From contig JBFWRK010000003.1 of the NCBI GenBank assembly GCA_050248955.1, positions 248,001 to 312,000 of the forward strand: DNA of 64,000 bases, given 5' to 3'. A program made the position numbers and the translations under genes. The notes under the pieces were generated by a model. That model worked only from the letters and a program-made list of their open reading frames with translations, made no database searches and was not told the DNA's origin. Positions 1-8,690 of the stretch are shown here, in pieces. Position 1 is the stretch's first letter, and the number at the start of each line of letters is the position of its first letter. Origin of the DNA: JBFWRK01 sp050248955. GTDB taxonomy: Bacteria; Actinomycetota; Acidimicrobiia; Acidimicrobiales; Ilumatobacteraceae.

Positions 1-161
1 ACGCCGAGGGTCGCGACGAGCTCGACCTCGTGCTGCGTCAGGCGGCGACCGCCGGCGCCACGATCATGGTCGCCTCGCACGAGCTCGAGCGGGCGGGCGC
101 GCTGGCGCAGCGGATCGTCACGATCGCCGGCGGACGCGTGATCGGAGACGAGCCGTGCTGA
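1..161 (+). CDS. ccmA: CcmA C-terminus, heme-export ABC ATPase (5' partial)
   Basis: The gene enters from the left edge; about 52 C-terminal residues are visible and end at TGA 159-161. The visible part carries the H-loop region of an ABC ATPase (Ser-His-Glu-Leu) followed by a short terminal beta stretch, as in CcmA. The Walker motifs lie outside the window. The assignment rests on position: it overlaps ccmB by 7 bp and heads a complete System I cytochrome c maturation locus, where CcmA energises release of heme-loaded CcmE from CcmC. On sequence alone it could be any ABC ATPase. Confidence 0.8.
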   Translation, partial: AEGRDELDLVLRQAATAGATIMVASHELERAGALAQRIVTIAGGRVIGDEPC

Positions 162-862
162 GGATCGCCCGGCTGGTGGCGGCGAAGGACCTCCGCGTCG
201 AGTGGCGTTCGCGGGTGATGACGAACCAGGTGCTCCCGTTCGCCGGTGTCGTCCTCGTGCTCTTCGCGTTCGCGCTCGACAACGGCGGGGTGGTCGAGCG
301 CGATGCAGAGCGGGCGACCGTGACGGCGTGGGTCGCGCCCGGCCTGCTCTGGTTGGCCGTCCTGTTCAGCCTGCTCGTCGTCGTCCAGCGGTCGTTCGCG
401 ATCGAGACGGCCGATGGTGCGATCGACGCCTTGCGCGTCGCGGGCGTCGAGCCCGGCGGCATCTTCCTCGGGAAGGCCGCCGCCCTCGGGGTCCAGCTGC
501 TCGGGTTGGAGGTCGTCCTCCTCGGCGGGATCATCGTGCTCTACGACACCCACCTGCGGGCGGCCGGCGTCGTGCTGTTGGTCACGACCCTCGTCGCGGC
601 TACGTGCGGGCTGGCCGCCGTCGGTACGCTCTACGGCGGACTCACCGCTGGCGCGAAGGGCCGAGAGACGCTCCTCCCGCTCCTGCTGCTCCCAGTGGTG
701 GCGCCCGTTCTCATCGGTGCCACCCGGGCCTGCGAAGCAGCGTTCGGGACCGGCGGGGCGGCGGTCTCCGAAGGCTGGCCATGGTTCGGCTTGCTGGTGG
801 TGTTCGCGGCAACGTTCGGTGCGGTGGGCACCGTGGCGTTCGGGCCCTTGTTGGACGAGTGA
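155..862 (+). CDS. ccmB: CcmB, heme exporter membrane subunit
   Basis: This is a 235-residue integral membrane protein with about six hydrophobic segments and the length of CcmB. It has the family pattern of an N-terminal cytoplasmic stretch (RIARLVAAKDLRVEWRSR) before the first membrane helix, and a conserved loop with a Gly-Lys pair near residue 107. The GTG start overlaps the end of ccmA by 7 bp, so the two are probably translationally coupled. CcmB pairs with CcmA and CcmC in the complex that frees holo-CcmE. A 72-bp gap separates it from ccmC, the only real gap in the cluster. Confidence 0.88.
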   Translation: MLRIARLVAAKDLRVEWRSRVMTNQVLPFAGVVLVLFAFALDNGGVVERDAERATVTAWVAPGLLWLAVLFSLLVVVQRSFAIETADGAIDALRVAGVEPGGIFLGKAAALGVQLLGLEVVLLGGIIVLYDTHLRAAGVVLLVTTLVAATCGLAAVGTLYGGLTAGAKGRETLLPLLLLPVVAPVLIGATRACEAAFGTGGAAVSEGWPWFGLLVVFAATFGAVGTVAFGPLLDE

Positions 863-934
863 CCCCCGACCAGGTCTACTGGTGGTCGATACCCTCGACA
901 GTGTGAGCGGCACCCGCCGCGAGGAGACAGCAGC

Positions 935-1723
935 ATGGCGTCCACTGCCGGCCAACTCAGCAGGACGAGGGACGAGGCCAGTCCTGCCCGCCGCTGGTCG
1001 CCGACCGGCACGAGAGCGACGCGTCTGCTCGGGCTCGCCGTCCTCGCCGGCCTGGTCTGGCTGCTCGTCTTCGGCCTCTTCGTCTCCCCGGGCGACGTCG
1101 TCCAGCGGGACTCGGTGCGCATCCTGTACGTGCACGTCCCCTCCGCGTGGCTGGCCTATCTGGCGTTCATCGTCACCGCCGTGGCCTCGGCCGCGTACCT
1201 CTGGAAGCGGACCCGCTCGCTCGTCTGGGACCGGATCGCCGGCGCCTCGGCCGAGATCGGTGTGCTGTTCATGGCGATCACCCTCGTCAGCGGATCGCTG
1301 TGGGGCAGCGTCACGTGGGGGACGTACTGGGTGTGGGACGCCCGGCTCACCACGACCGCGTTCTTGTTCGTCACCTACGTCGGCTACCTCGCGGTGCGAC
1401 GCCTCGGCGGATCACACGACGCGAGGGCGCGCCGTTCGGCCGTGCTCGCGCTGCTCGCCGTGCTCGAGATCCCACTTGTCCACTTCAGCGTGGTGCTGTG
1501 GCGCCCGCTGCACCAGGAGGCATCGGTGGCGAACCCCACCGGCGACGTCGAGATGGACGGCCTGATGCTCTTCAGCCTCTTCGTCGGGATCGTCGCCTTC
1601 ACGCTGCTCTACGTCTGGCTGCTGCTCCACCAGCAACGGGTGCTCGCGATGGAGGATGCGATCGACGACCACGGTCTCGATCTCGCCCTCGCCGAGCGCG
1701 TGAAGGAAGGGCAGCCGTCATGA
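935..1723 (+). CDS. ccmC: CcmC, heme delivery protein to CcmE
   Basis: The 262-residue membrane protein has six hydrophobic segments and the tryptophan-rich heme-handling motif WGTYWVWDARLTT between helices, diagnostic of the CcmC/CcmF family. CcmC loads periplasmic heme onto CcmE. A GAGGAG ribosome site at 921-926 lies 8 bp before the ATG, which fixes the start. An N-terminal extension of about 30 polar residues precedes the first helix. The stop overlaps the ATG of ccmD (ATGA). Confidence 0.93.
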   Translation: MASTAGQLSRTRDEASPARRWSPTGTRATRLLGLAVLAGLVWLLVFGLFVSPGDVVQRDSVRILYVHVPSAWLAYLAFIVTAVASAAYLWKRTRSLVWDRIAGASAEIGVLFMAITLVSGSLWGSVTWGTYWVWDARLTTTAFLFVTYVGYLAVRRLGGSHDARARRSAVLALLAVLEIPLVHFSVVLWRPLHQEASVANPTGDVEMDGLMLFSLFVGIVAFTLLYVWLLLHQQRVLAMEDAIDDHGLDLALAERVKEGQPS

Positions 1724-1854
1724 ACGACGCGGGTGTCATCATCGGCAGCTACGCGGTCACGATCGTGGGCATCGGCGCGTACGTCGCGTGGATGCTCCGC
1801 CGTGCTCGCCGGCTCGCTGCGCACATCCGTGACGAGGACCGCCCGTGGACCTGA
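1720..1854 (+). CDS. ccmD: CcmD, small membrane subunit of the heme exporter
   Basis: This is a 44-residue protein, easily missed because of its size. One hydrophobic helix (about residues 5-26) is followed by an Arg-rich cytoplasmic tail (MLRRARRLAAHIRD), the pattern of CcmD, which holds CcmABC and CcmE together. The ATG overlaps the ccmC stop by 4 bp and its end overlaps the ccmE start by 10 bp. The sequence is too short for homology alone; the gene order is what makes the call. Confidence 0.8.
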   Translation: MNDAGVIIGSYAVTIVGIGAYVAWMLRRARRLAAHIRDEDRPWT

Positions 1855-2342
1855 GTCCTCGTAGCACCACCGCCCTCGACGAGGCGACGCCGCCCGCACG
1901 TCGCAAGCGGCGCTGGGGACCGTACGTCGTTCTCGGCATCGTGCTGATCGGCGGCGCCGTCGTCGTGTCCAAGTTCCTCACGTCGGCGATCGACTACTAC
2001 TGCAACGCGGACGAGGTCGGCGTGTCGGCCAAGTGCTCGGGTGATCGGCGCCTGCGGGTCCAGGGCAAGGTCGAGGAGGGGTCGCTCGTCGAGGGTGCCG
2101 ATGGCAGCATCTCGTCGTTCGTGGTCTCGTTCAACGGTGCCGAGCTGCCCGTGGACTACTCGTCCGGCCAATCGCTGCCCGACCTGTTCCAGGAGTGCAT
2201 CCCGGTCGTGGTCGCCGGTCGCCTGCGGGACGGCAACTTCGAGGGCACGAGCGTCGAGGTGAAGCACTCCAACGAGTACCAAGAGGACAACGCCGATCGC
2301 ATCGACCAGGCCGAGAGCGCAGCGTGCTTGCAGCAAGCCTGA
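1845..2342 (+). CDS. ccmE: CcmE, periplasmic heme chaperone
   Basis: The 165-residue protein has one N-terminal membrane anchor (about residues 25-45) and a small beta-barrel domain. The heme-binding His-x3-Tyr pattern is present (KHSNEY, His141 and Tyr145), so this is the classical histidine type and not the cysteine variant of some archaea and bacteria. The GTG start overlaps ccmD by 10 bp; the 3' end overlaps ccmF by 19 bp. CcmE carries heme from CcmC to the CcmF/CcmH ligation machinery. An Arg/Lys cluster before the helix gives an N-in topology. Confidence 0.9.
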   Translation: MDLSPRSTTALDEATPPARRKRRWGPYVVLGIVLIGGAVVVSKFLTSAIDYYCNADEVGVSAKCSGDRRLRVQGKVEEGSLVEGADGSISSFVVSFNGAELPVDYSSGQSLPDLFQECIPVVVAGRLRDGNFEGTSVEVKHSNEYQEDNADRIDQAESAACLQQA

Positions 2343-4321
2343 ACGGATCGGCCGGCGTCGCCGCGCTCCTCATCGGCCTGACGGCATCGGTCTTCGGTGC
2401 GATCATCCTCGTCTTCGGCATCCGCCGCCACGACGGCCGGATGCTCGCTGCCGGCAGCCGATATGCGTTCGTCGTCGCAGGCACCGGGGTCCTCGCGTTC
2501 GCGGCGATGGAACGGGCGCTCATCACGCGTGACTTCTCGCTGAAGTACATCCAGGACGTCGGGTCGTCGGCCACGCCTCCGCTCTACAACTTCACCGCGT
2601 TGTGGAGTGCCCTCGAAGGCTCGTTGCTGTTGTGGATCCTGGTGCTCGGTGGCTACACCGCGGCGATCGCGCTGCGCTACCGCGCCCGTCGAACCGATCC
2701 GCTCGTCGCCTGGGCGATGGTCGTGCTGCTCGTGATCTGCGCGTTCTTCTACTCGCTCACGCTCTTCGCCTCGAACCCGTTCGCCTCGGCGGCGACGCTC
2801 GTCGAGGACGGCCGTGGCCCGAACCAGCTCCTGCAGAACCACGTGCTCGTGCTGTTCCACCCGCCGATGCTCTACCTCGGTTACGTCGGGATGAGCGTCC
2901 CCTTCGCGTTCGCGATCGCCGCGCTCGTCACCGGCCGCGTGGGCGAGGGCTGGCTGCTCGAGACCCGACGTTGGACGCTGTTCGCGTGGGGCTTTCTCAC
3001 CGTCGGCATCATCCTCGGCGGCTGGTGGAGCTACGAGGTGCTCGGTTGGGGCGGCGTGTGGGGCTGGGACCCGGTCGAGAACGCGAGCTTCCTGCCCTGG
3101 CTGACCGGTACGGCCTACTTGCACTCCGTGCTCGTGCAGGAGCGGCGCGGCATGCTGCGAGTCTGGAACCTGTCGTTGCTGATCGCGACATTCAGTCTCA
3201 CGATCCTCGGCACGTTCCTGACGCGATCTGGTGTGTTGAACAGCGTGCACGCGTTCAGCGAGAGCGGCATCGGGCCGTACCTCCTGGGCTTCTTCGGCGT
3301 CGTGGTCGCGGTGTCGCTGGCACTGATCGCGTGGCGAGGCGATCGGCTCCGATCACCGGGCACGATGGACTCGCCGCTGTCACGGGAGGGCGCATTCCTC
3401 GCCAACAACGTGATCTTCGCGGTGTTCGCGTTCGTCGTCCTGCTCGGCACGGTCTTCCCGTTGATCGTGCAGGCGCTCGACGACCGCGAGATCCGGGTCG
3501 GCGCCCCGTTCTTCGACCGGCTCGGCATCCCGATCGGCATCGTGCTGCTGTTCCTGATGTCCGTGGCGCCGGTGCTGCCGTGGCGCAAGGCCTCGCAGGA
3601 GCTCCTGCGCGACCGACTGTTCTGGCCGGCGTGGTGCGGGGTCGGCGCCGTCGCCGTCGCGGTGCTCGTCGGTGCCGACGGGTTCGCCCCGCTCCTCGCG
3701 TTCGGACTCGCCGGGTTCGCGGCCGGTTCCGCCCTTCGCCAGCTCGTGCTCGCCACCCGCCGCCAAGGCCTGCGAGGTCTGCTCGGGCGGGCGAACGGCG
3801 GGATGATCGTGCACCTCGGTGTGATCCTGATCGCCGTCGGGCTCACGGCGTCGAACGCCTACACCCGCACGCAGAGCTTCCGCCTCGATCCCGGCGAGAC
3901 GGTCACGTTCGCGGGGCACACGTTCACCTACCTCGACCGCGAGGCGTTCGACATGAGGGTGAAGTTCGGCGTCAAGGCGCTGATCGAGGTCGACGGCGAG
4001 CAGACGTACGCGCCGGCGATCACGACGTACAAGGGCCGTGGCGCGTCCGTGCCCACCCCGTCCGTGCGCACCGGGCTCACGAACGACATCTACCTGACGC
4101 TCGGCGACCCGGCGCCGCAGGACCCGGGCGATCCCGCCCGCATCACGGTGTCGATCAAGCCGATGGTCCTGTGGCTGTGGGTGGGCGGCCTGCTGATGGC
4201 GATCGGCACGATGCTGGCGGCGTTCCCCGGCCGCCGGCGGCGTCAGCCGACCGATCCGGTGTCGGCGCCCGTCCCCGACCTCCGGGAGACCGAGCTCGAA
4301 GCGAGCGTCCCCGGTGGCTGA
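2324..4321 (+). CDS. ccmF: CcmF, cytochrome c heme lyase subunit
   Basis: The 665-residue polytopic protein carries the WWD heme motif (WGGVWGWDPVENASFLPWL) preceded by GGWWSYEVLGWG, and more than twelve hydrophobic segments. CcmF ligates heme to apocytochrome CxxCH motifs with CcmH/I. The open frame extends upstream into ccmE, but the chosen GTG at 2324 is the first start that leads straight into the first hydrophobic helix; it gives a 19-bp overlap with ccmE. A periplasmic domain of about 100 residues before the last helix is typical of the family. Confidence 0.93.
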   Translation: MLAASLNGSAGVAALLIGLTASVFGAIILVFGIRRHDGRMLAAGSRYAFVVAGTGVLAFAAMERALITRDFSLKYIQDVGSSATPPLYNFTALWSALEGSLLLWILVLGGYTAAIALRYRARRTDPLVAWAMVVLLVICAFFYSLTLFASNPFASAATLVEDGRGPNQLLQNHVLVLFHPPMLYLGYVGMSVPFAFAIAALVTGRVGEGWLLETRRWTLFAWGFLTVGIILGGWWSYEVLGWGGVWGWDPVENASFLPWLTGTAYLHSVLVQERRGMLRVWNLSLLIATFSLTILGTFLTRSGVLNSVHAFSESGIGPYLLGFFGVVVAVSLALIAWRGDRLRSPGTMDSPLSREGAFLANNVIFAVFAFVVLLGTVFPLIVQALDDREIRVGAPFFDRLGIPIGIVLLFLMSVAPVLPWRKASQELLRDRLFWPAWCGVGAVAVAVLVGADGFAPLLAFGLAGFAAGSALRQLVLATRRQGLRGLLGRANGGMIVHLGVILIAVGLTASNAYTRTQSFRLDPGETVTFAGHTFTYLDREAFDMRVKFGVKALIEVDGEQTYAPAITTYKGRGASVPTPSVRTGLTNDIYLTLGDPAPQDPGDPARITVSIKPMVLWLWVGGLLMAIGTMLAAFPGRRRRQPTDPVSAPVPDLRETELEASVPGG

Positions 4322-4937
4322 GTCGCCCGTCGCCGAGACCGCGCTCGACGCGCCCGTCCCCGCGGACGGCCCTGCGCCCGGGCGTCCCCGCCGGCTCGCG
4401 CCGTTCGTCGCGCTCGCGGCCGCCGGGGTGTTCGCGATCTTCTTCGTGATCCTCGCCGGCTCCGACACCCGCACGAACCAGAGCGACCCCGACACGCCGC
4501 TGCTCGGCAAGGCCGCACCGCTGATCGTCGGCGACACGCTCGACGGCGGCACCTTCGATCTCTCGCGACGGCGGGGGAGCTGGGTCGTGCTGAACTTCTT
4601 CCAGTCGAGCTGCGCGCCGTGCAAGGCCGAGCACCCCGAGCTCGTCCAGTTCGCCGCCGACCAGGCAGGGCTCGCCGACGGTGCCGAGCTCGTCACCGTG
4701 GTCTGGCGCGACAACGCCGCGGCAGTGCAGGCGTTCTTCGACGAGAACGGCGGTGGTGACTGGCCCGTCGTCCTCGATGACGCCGGCGTGGCGGTGGCGT
4801 ACGGCGTCGCGAAGGTACCCGAGACGTGGATCGTCGACCCCGCCGGCCGCATCCGCGTGCACTACGTGGGCGAGATCACGGCGTCGGGACCGACCGGTCT
4901 CTCGGCGAAGCTCGACGAGCTGCGGGCACTCGGATGA
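4314..4937 (+). CDS. ccmG: CcmG/ResA-type thiol-disulfide oxidoreductase
   Basis: The 207-residue protein has an N-terminal membrane anchor (about residues 25-45) and a thioredoxin-like domain with active site CAPC at residues 100-103 (NFFQSSCAPCKAEHPEL). The Pro before the last beta strand is in VPETW. It reduces apocytochrome cysteines, or the CcmH disulfide, before heme attachment. The GTG start overlaps ccmF by 8 bp and the stop overlaps ccmH (ATGA), consistent with one transcript. Confidence 0.9.
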   Translation: MAESPVAETALDAPVPADGPAPGRPRRLAPFVALAAAGVFAIFFVILAGSDTRTNQSDPDTPLLGKAAPLIVGDTLDGGTFDLSRRRGSWVVLNFFQSSCAPCKAEHPELVQFAADQAGLADGAELVTVVWRDNAAAVQAFFDENGGGDWPVVLDDAGVAVAYGVAKVPETWIVDPAGRIRVHYVGEITASGPTGLSAKLDELRALG

Positions 4938-5425
4938 GCCAGGGATCGTCGATCAAGCGCTGGCCCGGATGGCTCGTGCTGTTCATGGTCCTGGCCGCGT
5001 TGCTCGCGATCGGCGTCCAGCGCGCCGGCGAGCCGCGCACGGCGGACGAGCGCGAGCTCGCGATCTACGAGCGCATCGCCTGCCCGGTCTGCGACGGTGA
5101 GAGCGTCGCTGAATCGCGCGCCGAGTCGGCGGTCCAGATCCGTGAAGTCGTGGCGCAGCTCGTCGTGGACGGACAGCTGACGGACGACGAGATCGTCTCG
5201 CAGATCGACGCGAGCTACGTCGAGGAGCTCGAGCTCACGCCGAGCGCGTCGGGCCTCGACCTGCTCGTGTGGGTGTTGCCTGCCGTCGTCTTCGTCGGCG
5301 CCGCAGCCGGGTTGATCGCCGTCTTCCTGCGCTGGCGGCGGGCACCGGGTGGCACCGGTCCGAGCGACGAGGACCGCGCGCTCGTCGCTGCCGCGCTGGC
5401 AGAGTCGGAGACCTCCGCATCGTGA
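4934..5425 (+). CDS. ccmH: CcmH, apocytochrome-handling thiol protein
   Basis: The 163-residue protein has a helix near the N-terminus, a three-helix domain with the CcmH cysteine pair (IACPVC, Cys50 and Cys53) followed by ESVAESRA, and a second membrane helix near the C-terminus. The usual LRCxxC becomes IACPVC, with both cysteines kept. CcmH exchanges disulfides with CcmG and presents apocytochrome c to CcmF. The ATG at 4934 overlaps the ccmG stop. Confidence 0.92.
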   Translation: MSQGSSIKRWPGWLVLFMVLAALLAIGVQRAGEPRTADERELAIYERIACPVCDGESVAESRAESAVQIREVVAQLVVDGQLTDDEIVSQIDASYVEELELTPSASGLDLLVWVLPAVVFVGAAAGLIAVFLRWRRAPGGTGPSDEDRALVAAALAESETSAS

Positions 5426-6258
5426 CGCGCGCCGGTGGCATCGATCCCGACGAGCTGGCCACCCTCGAAGAGGAGCGGTCCTTCCTGCTCCGTTCGCTCG
5501 CCGATCTCGAACGGGAGCACGAGGCCGGTGACGTCGACGACCACGACTACACGACCCTGAAAGACGACTACACGTCTCGCGCGGCGCGTGTGCTGCGGGC
5601 GATCGAGGCGGGGCGGGCAGTGCTGCCGCCGCGTCGCCCGACGGACTGGCGGCGGGTCATCATCGGCGCGGTCGTCGCCGTGCTCGCCGTCGCGCTGATC
5701 GGCTGGGCGCTCACCCGCGACACGACCGATCGCCGGGCCGGTGACACCATCACGGGCGGGCCGACCGGCACCGATGTCAACAGCATGCTCGTACAGGCGC
5801 GCCAGCTGCAGACGAGCGATCCGCTCGCGTCGATCAAGCTCTACGAGCAGGTGCTCGCCCAGGAACCGGAGAACATCGAGGCGCTGACGTACCGCGGCTG
5901 GACGGCGGCGTTCGTGGCGCTCGGCCTACCGGAGGGACCGGACCGCGACGTGCTCGTCAGCTCGGCGACGTCGTTCCTCGACCGGGCACGAGCGGTCGAC
6001 CCGACGTATCCCGACGCGCAGTGCTTCACCGCGATCGCGCGGTTCCGCTTCGCCGGCGATTCGCAGGGAGCGAAGGAACCGCTCGAGCGTTGTCGTGAGG
6101 GCGACCTGCCCGCTTCGGTGCAGAGCCTCGTCGACGCGCTGGGTGCCAGCATCGACGAGGCGCTGGCGGACGGTGCGGGTGAGAGCGACGACCAGAGCGC
6201 GACGACAGTGGCGACCTCCGAATTGATCGCGTCGACCGCTTCGACCACCGCGCCGTAA
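5422..6258 (+). CDS. ccmI: CcmI-like membrane protein with TPR region
   Basis: This 278-residue protein follows ccmH with a GTGA overlap. It has an N-terminal cytoplasmic coiled region (EEERSFLLRSLADLEREHEAGDV), one membrane helix near residues 75-95, then a periplasmic part with TPR-like helices (ASIKLYEQVLAQEPENIEALTYRGW). This is the build of CcmI, which binds apocytochrome and hands it to CcmF/CcmH. The Thr/Ser-rich end is probably disordered. The family is poorly conserved, so the name rests on architecture and position. Confidence 0.75.
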   Translation: MTRAGGIDPDELATLEEERSFLLRSLADLEREHEAGDVDDHDYTTLKDDYTSRAARVLRAIEAGRAVLPPRRPTDWRRVIIGAVVAVLAVALIGWALTRDTTDRRAGDTITGGPTGTDVNSMLVQARQLQTSDPLASIKLYEQVLAQEPENIEALTYRGWTAAFVALGLPEGPDRDVLVSSATSFLDRARAVDPTYPDAQCFTAIARFRFAGDSQGAKEPLERCREGDLPASVQSLVDALGASIDEALADGAGESDDQSATTVATSELIASTASTTAP

Positions 6259-6298
6259 TCCGCCGCGCGTAGTCCGCCGTTCGCGACCAGGCGCTCGT

Positions 6299-6304
6299 TA
6301 CTGT
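6299..6304 (+). promoter_or_regulatory. Candidate -10 element TACTGT, leaderless start
   Basis: TACTGT lies 7 bp before the ATG at 6312 and no ribosome site is present, the arrangement of actinobacterial leaderless genes. I see no clear -35 box. Confidence 0.5.
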
Positions 6305-6311
6305 TCGACCG

Positions 6312-6683
6312 ATGGACACGCCGCCCCCGCCGCCGCCGAACTACAACCCGCCGCCCCCACCCGGGTACACGGCGTACAGCGCGGCAAACGTGCCGCAGAA
6401 GACCAACGGCATGAGCATCGCCTCGCTGGTGCTGAGCCTCGTCGGCGTGATCCCGTGCTTCTGGGGGCTCCAGGTCCCCGGTCTGCTCGGCGTCATCTTC
6501 GGGCTCGTGGGCAGGAGCCAGATCAAGAAGTCGAACGGCACGCAGAAGGGCAAGGGTCTTGCCATCGCCGGTCTCACGGTCGGCATCGTCCTGCTCGTGA
6601 TCTGTGCGGTCGTGTGGGCCTACATCATCTTCAGCGGCGACTGCGAGTTCGACGGCGGCACGCTGTCCTGCCAGTCGTCCTGA
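6312..6683 (+). CDS. Pro-rich DUF4190-like small membrane protein
   Basis: The protein has 123 residues. Residues 1-25 are a proline-rich cytosolic tail (PPPPPPNYNPPPPPGY). Two hydrophobic helices flank a Gly-rich turn (GLVGRSQIKKSNGTQKGKGLAIAGL), which matches DUF4190 proteins that are common in Actinobacteria. A short cysteine-containing extracytoplasmic tail follows (CEFDGGTLSCQSS). The function of the family is unknown. It is followed by the convergent sixA; no terminator hairpin is evident in the 33-bp gap. Confidence 0.7.
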   Translation: MDTPPPPPPNYNPPPPPGYTAYSAANVPQKTNGMSIASLVLSLVGVIPCFWGLQVPGLLGVIFGLVGRSQIKKSNGTQKGKGLAIAGLTVGIVLLVICAVVWAYIIFSGDCEFDGGTLSCQSS

Positions 6684-6716
6684 TCGATCGGTAGCGGCAC
6701 GGCCTGATCGAGGCGT

Positions 6717-7193
6717 TCAGTCGGGCGGAGGCCACGCCTCGGCGCGGCTGAACGCCTCGACGCGTCCCGCCTCGTCGCGCTCGATCACCCAGACCGAGCC
6801 CTTCCGCCAGTTCGGCACACCCTTGATGTCCATGCCTCGCCGTTCGAGCGCGCTGATCACCTCGGGGATCACGTCGCCGTGACTGCACAGCACGGTCCGA
6901 TCGGGGACCGACACGAGCATGTCGAGCACCTCGACGAACGCGCCGCCCTCGCTGAGCAGGTCGTCGATCTCGATGGACAGACCCAACAGTTCAGCGAGCG
7001 GCTCGAGCGTCTGGACGCACCGGGCGAACGGGCTCGACACGAGGCGCGCAGGGCTGGTCTGCGCGAGCCGCGTGGCGAGCGCTTCGGCCTGCACGACGCC
7101 TGCCTTCGTGAGCGGGCGCTCGCGATCGTCGCCGTTCCAATCCCTGCGGTTGCGGGCCTTCGCGTGGCGCACGAGGTAGAGCGCCACGGTCAT
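6717..7193 (-). CDS. sixA: SixA-type phosphohistidine phosphatase
   Basis: The 158-residue protein starts MTVALYLVRHAKA, the RHG motif of histidine phosphatases, with the second-His region at CSHGDVIPEV. Size and motifs match SixA, which removes phosphate from phosphohistidine proteins, though small phosphoglycerate-mutase-like phosphatases look alike. Its ATG overlaps the end of the DUF4328 gene upstream by 4 bp, so the two are probably co-transcribed. Confidence 0.8.
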   Translation of the reverse strand: MTVALYLVRHAKARNRRDWNGDDRERPLTKAGVVQAEALATRLAQTSPARLVSSPFARCVQTLEPLAELLGLSIEIDDLLSEGGAFVEVLDMLVSVPDRTVLCSHGDVIPEVISALERRGMDIKGVPNWRKGSVWVIERDEAGRVEAFSRAEAWPPPD

Positions 7194-8020
7194 TCGCCCG
7201 TGAGCGCGCGTTGCCGAGCGGTCAACCGGCGGACGATCCCGATGAAGCAGATGCCGGCAGCGATGGTGATCGTCGTGCTGGCGAGGGTCCACATCGCGGC
7301 GCTGTCGTAGAACTCGGCCAGATCGTCGACATCGGTCGACGCACCACGGCTGCCGAACTGCACGACGGCGACGAGGACCCCGCCGATCCCGTACAGCGCC
7401 CACCACAGTGGGATCAGCGGGAGCCCCGGGTTCTGCCGCCACGTTCTTCCGGCGGACGGCGCCGGGCCGGAGCCCTTCCAGAGCTCTTGCAGCATCAGCC
7501 ACGGGATCACGAAGACGCACGGTGGGCAGAACCAGCCGCCGACGGCCCACCCCGGCGCCCACGTCGCATCGGTCCGGCCGGCGATCCGCACGTTCCGCGC
7601 CGCTCGCCACATCCAGACCATCACGCACACGACCAGCGCGATCTGGCAGCCGCCGGCGACGATGCCGATCAGGCCGATCGTGCTGATCGCTGCCTCCACG
7701 TCCGATTTGGGCACGCTGCCCTCGACGAAGTCGGCGAACCGGGACCGGAAGGCGACGATCACGACAGCGGAGATCGCGTTCATCGCGAGCACGATCGCGA
7801 GCAGGATCTGGATCGCCCGGGCGAGGCCGGCGAGTCGTTCCGCGCCTCGGCCGATCAGCATGCCGGGCTGGTACGGCGTGTAGCCCGACGGGATCGCCAA
7901 CGTCGGCGGCGAGTGCGGCACGGGCGACGTCGGCGGAGGCTGCGGCACGGGCGGCGTGGGCGGTGTGGGCGGTGGCTGCGGGGTGGACGATGTCGGGGGC
8001 GGCGGGAGCGACTCCGGCAT
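7190..8020 (-). CDS. DUF4328 membrane protein with Pro-rich N-terminus
   Basis: The 276-residue protein has a proline-rich cytosolic segment (about residues 1-60, many PPTPP units) and then four or five membrane segments. The motif WRAARNV followed by WAPGWAVGGWFCPP and an LQELWKGS stretch is the signature of DUF4328. The frame stays open upstream, but the ATG at 8020 has a -10-like TACGCT 6 bp away on its own strand, which supports a leaderless start here. The function is unknown. Confidence 0.72.
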   Translation of the reverse strand: MPESLPPPPTSSTPQPPPTPPTPPVPQPPPTSPVPHSPPTLAIPSGYTPYQPGMLIGRGAERLAGLARAIQILLAIVLAMNAISAVVIVAFRSRFADFVEGSVPKSDVEAAISTIGLIGIVAGGCQIALVVCVMVWMWRAARNVRIAGRTDATWAPGWAVGGWFCPPCVFVIPWLMLQELWKGSGPAPSAGRTWRQNPGLPLIPLWWALYGIGGVLVAVVQFGSRGASTDVDDLAEFYDSAAMWTLASTTITIAAGICFIGIVRRLTARQRALTGE

Positions 8021-8026
8021 CGCGTG

Positions 8027-8032
8027 AGCGTA
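8027..8032 (-). promoter_or_regulatory. Candidate -10 element TACGCT (minus strand), leaderless start
   Basis: On the minus strand TACGCT stands 6 bp before the ATG at 8020, with no ribosome site between. The 58-bp gap is shared with the divergent gene at 8079. Confidence 0.5.
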
Positions 8033-8078
8033 GTTGGCAGGCGGTGCAACGGCTGCGGCGCTCGACCAGACTGTTCCG

Positions 8079-8690
8079 GTGGGATTCTTCGATCGGAACC
8101 GCCAGAACCTCGAGAAGCAAGGCATCGACCCCGCCAGACTGCCGCCCGGGCAGTACGCCACCGAGCGGTTCCCCGTGCTCCACGTGGGTGACGTCCCGAC
8201 GTACGAGCCGGGGGAGTGGAGCATCAACGTCTTCGGCCTCGTTGACGAACCGTTCACGTTGACCTACGACGAGCTCGTCGAACTGCCCTCGGTCACGTAC
8301 ACGCAGGACATCCATTGCGTGACCAAGTGGTCGAAGTTCGACACGTCCTGGACGGGTGTGCGCGTGCGCGACCTGCTCGCGCGCGCCGGGCTGCGGCAGG
8401 GCGCGACGCACGTGATGGAGCATGCGGAGTACGGCTACACGACGAACCTGCCGCTCGCCGACATCACGACCGACGAGGCGATCGTGGCGTACCGCTACGA
8501 CGGCGAGCCGATCGAGCCGATCCACGGTGGCCCGGTCCGCGTCGTCGTGCCGCATCTGTACTTCTGGAAGTCGGCGAAGTGGGTGCGCGGGCTCGAGGTC
8601 CGCGCCGGGGACGAGGCGGGGTTCTGGGAGCGCAACGGCTACCACATGTACGGCGACCCCTTCCGGGAGCAACGCTTCTGGGGCGACTGA
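8079..8690 (+). CDS. Sulfite-oxidase-fold molybdopterin oxidoreductase (YedY/MsrP-like)
   Basis: The 203-residue protein has the sulfite oxidase molybdenum-cofactor fold: WSINVFGLVDEPFTLTYDEL, then DIHCVTKWSKFD with the cysteine that would bind molybdenum, and GPVRVVVPHLYFWKSAKWVRGLEV near the end. It has no twin-arginine signal, so unlike MsrP it should be cytoplasmic, as in the actinobacterial sulfite-oxidase-like group. Start: the GTG at 8079 begins the conserved FFDRN region; a TTG farther up is possible. The substrate cannot be told. Confidence 0.8.
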   Translation: MGFFDRNRQNLEKQGIDPARLPPGQYATERFPVLHVGDVPTYEPGEWSINVFGLVDEPFTLTYDELVELPSVTYTQDIHCVTKWSKFDTSWTGVRVRDLLARAGLRQGATHVMEHAEYGYTTNLPLADITTDEAIVAYRYDGEPIEPIHGGPVRVVVPHLYFWKSAKWVRGLEVRAGDEAGFWERNGYHMYGDPFREQRFWGD

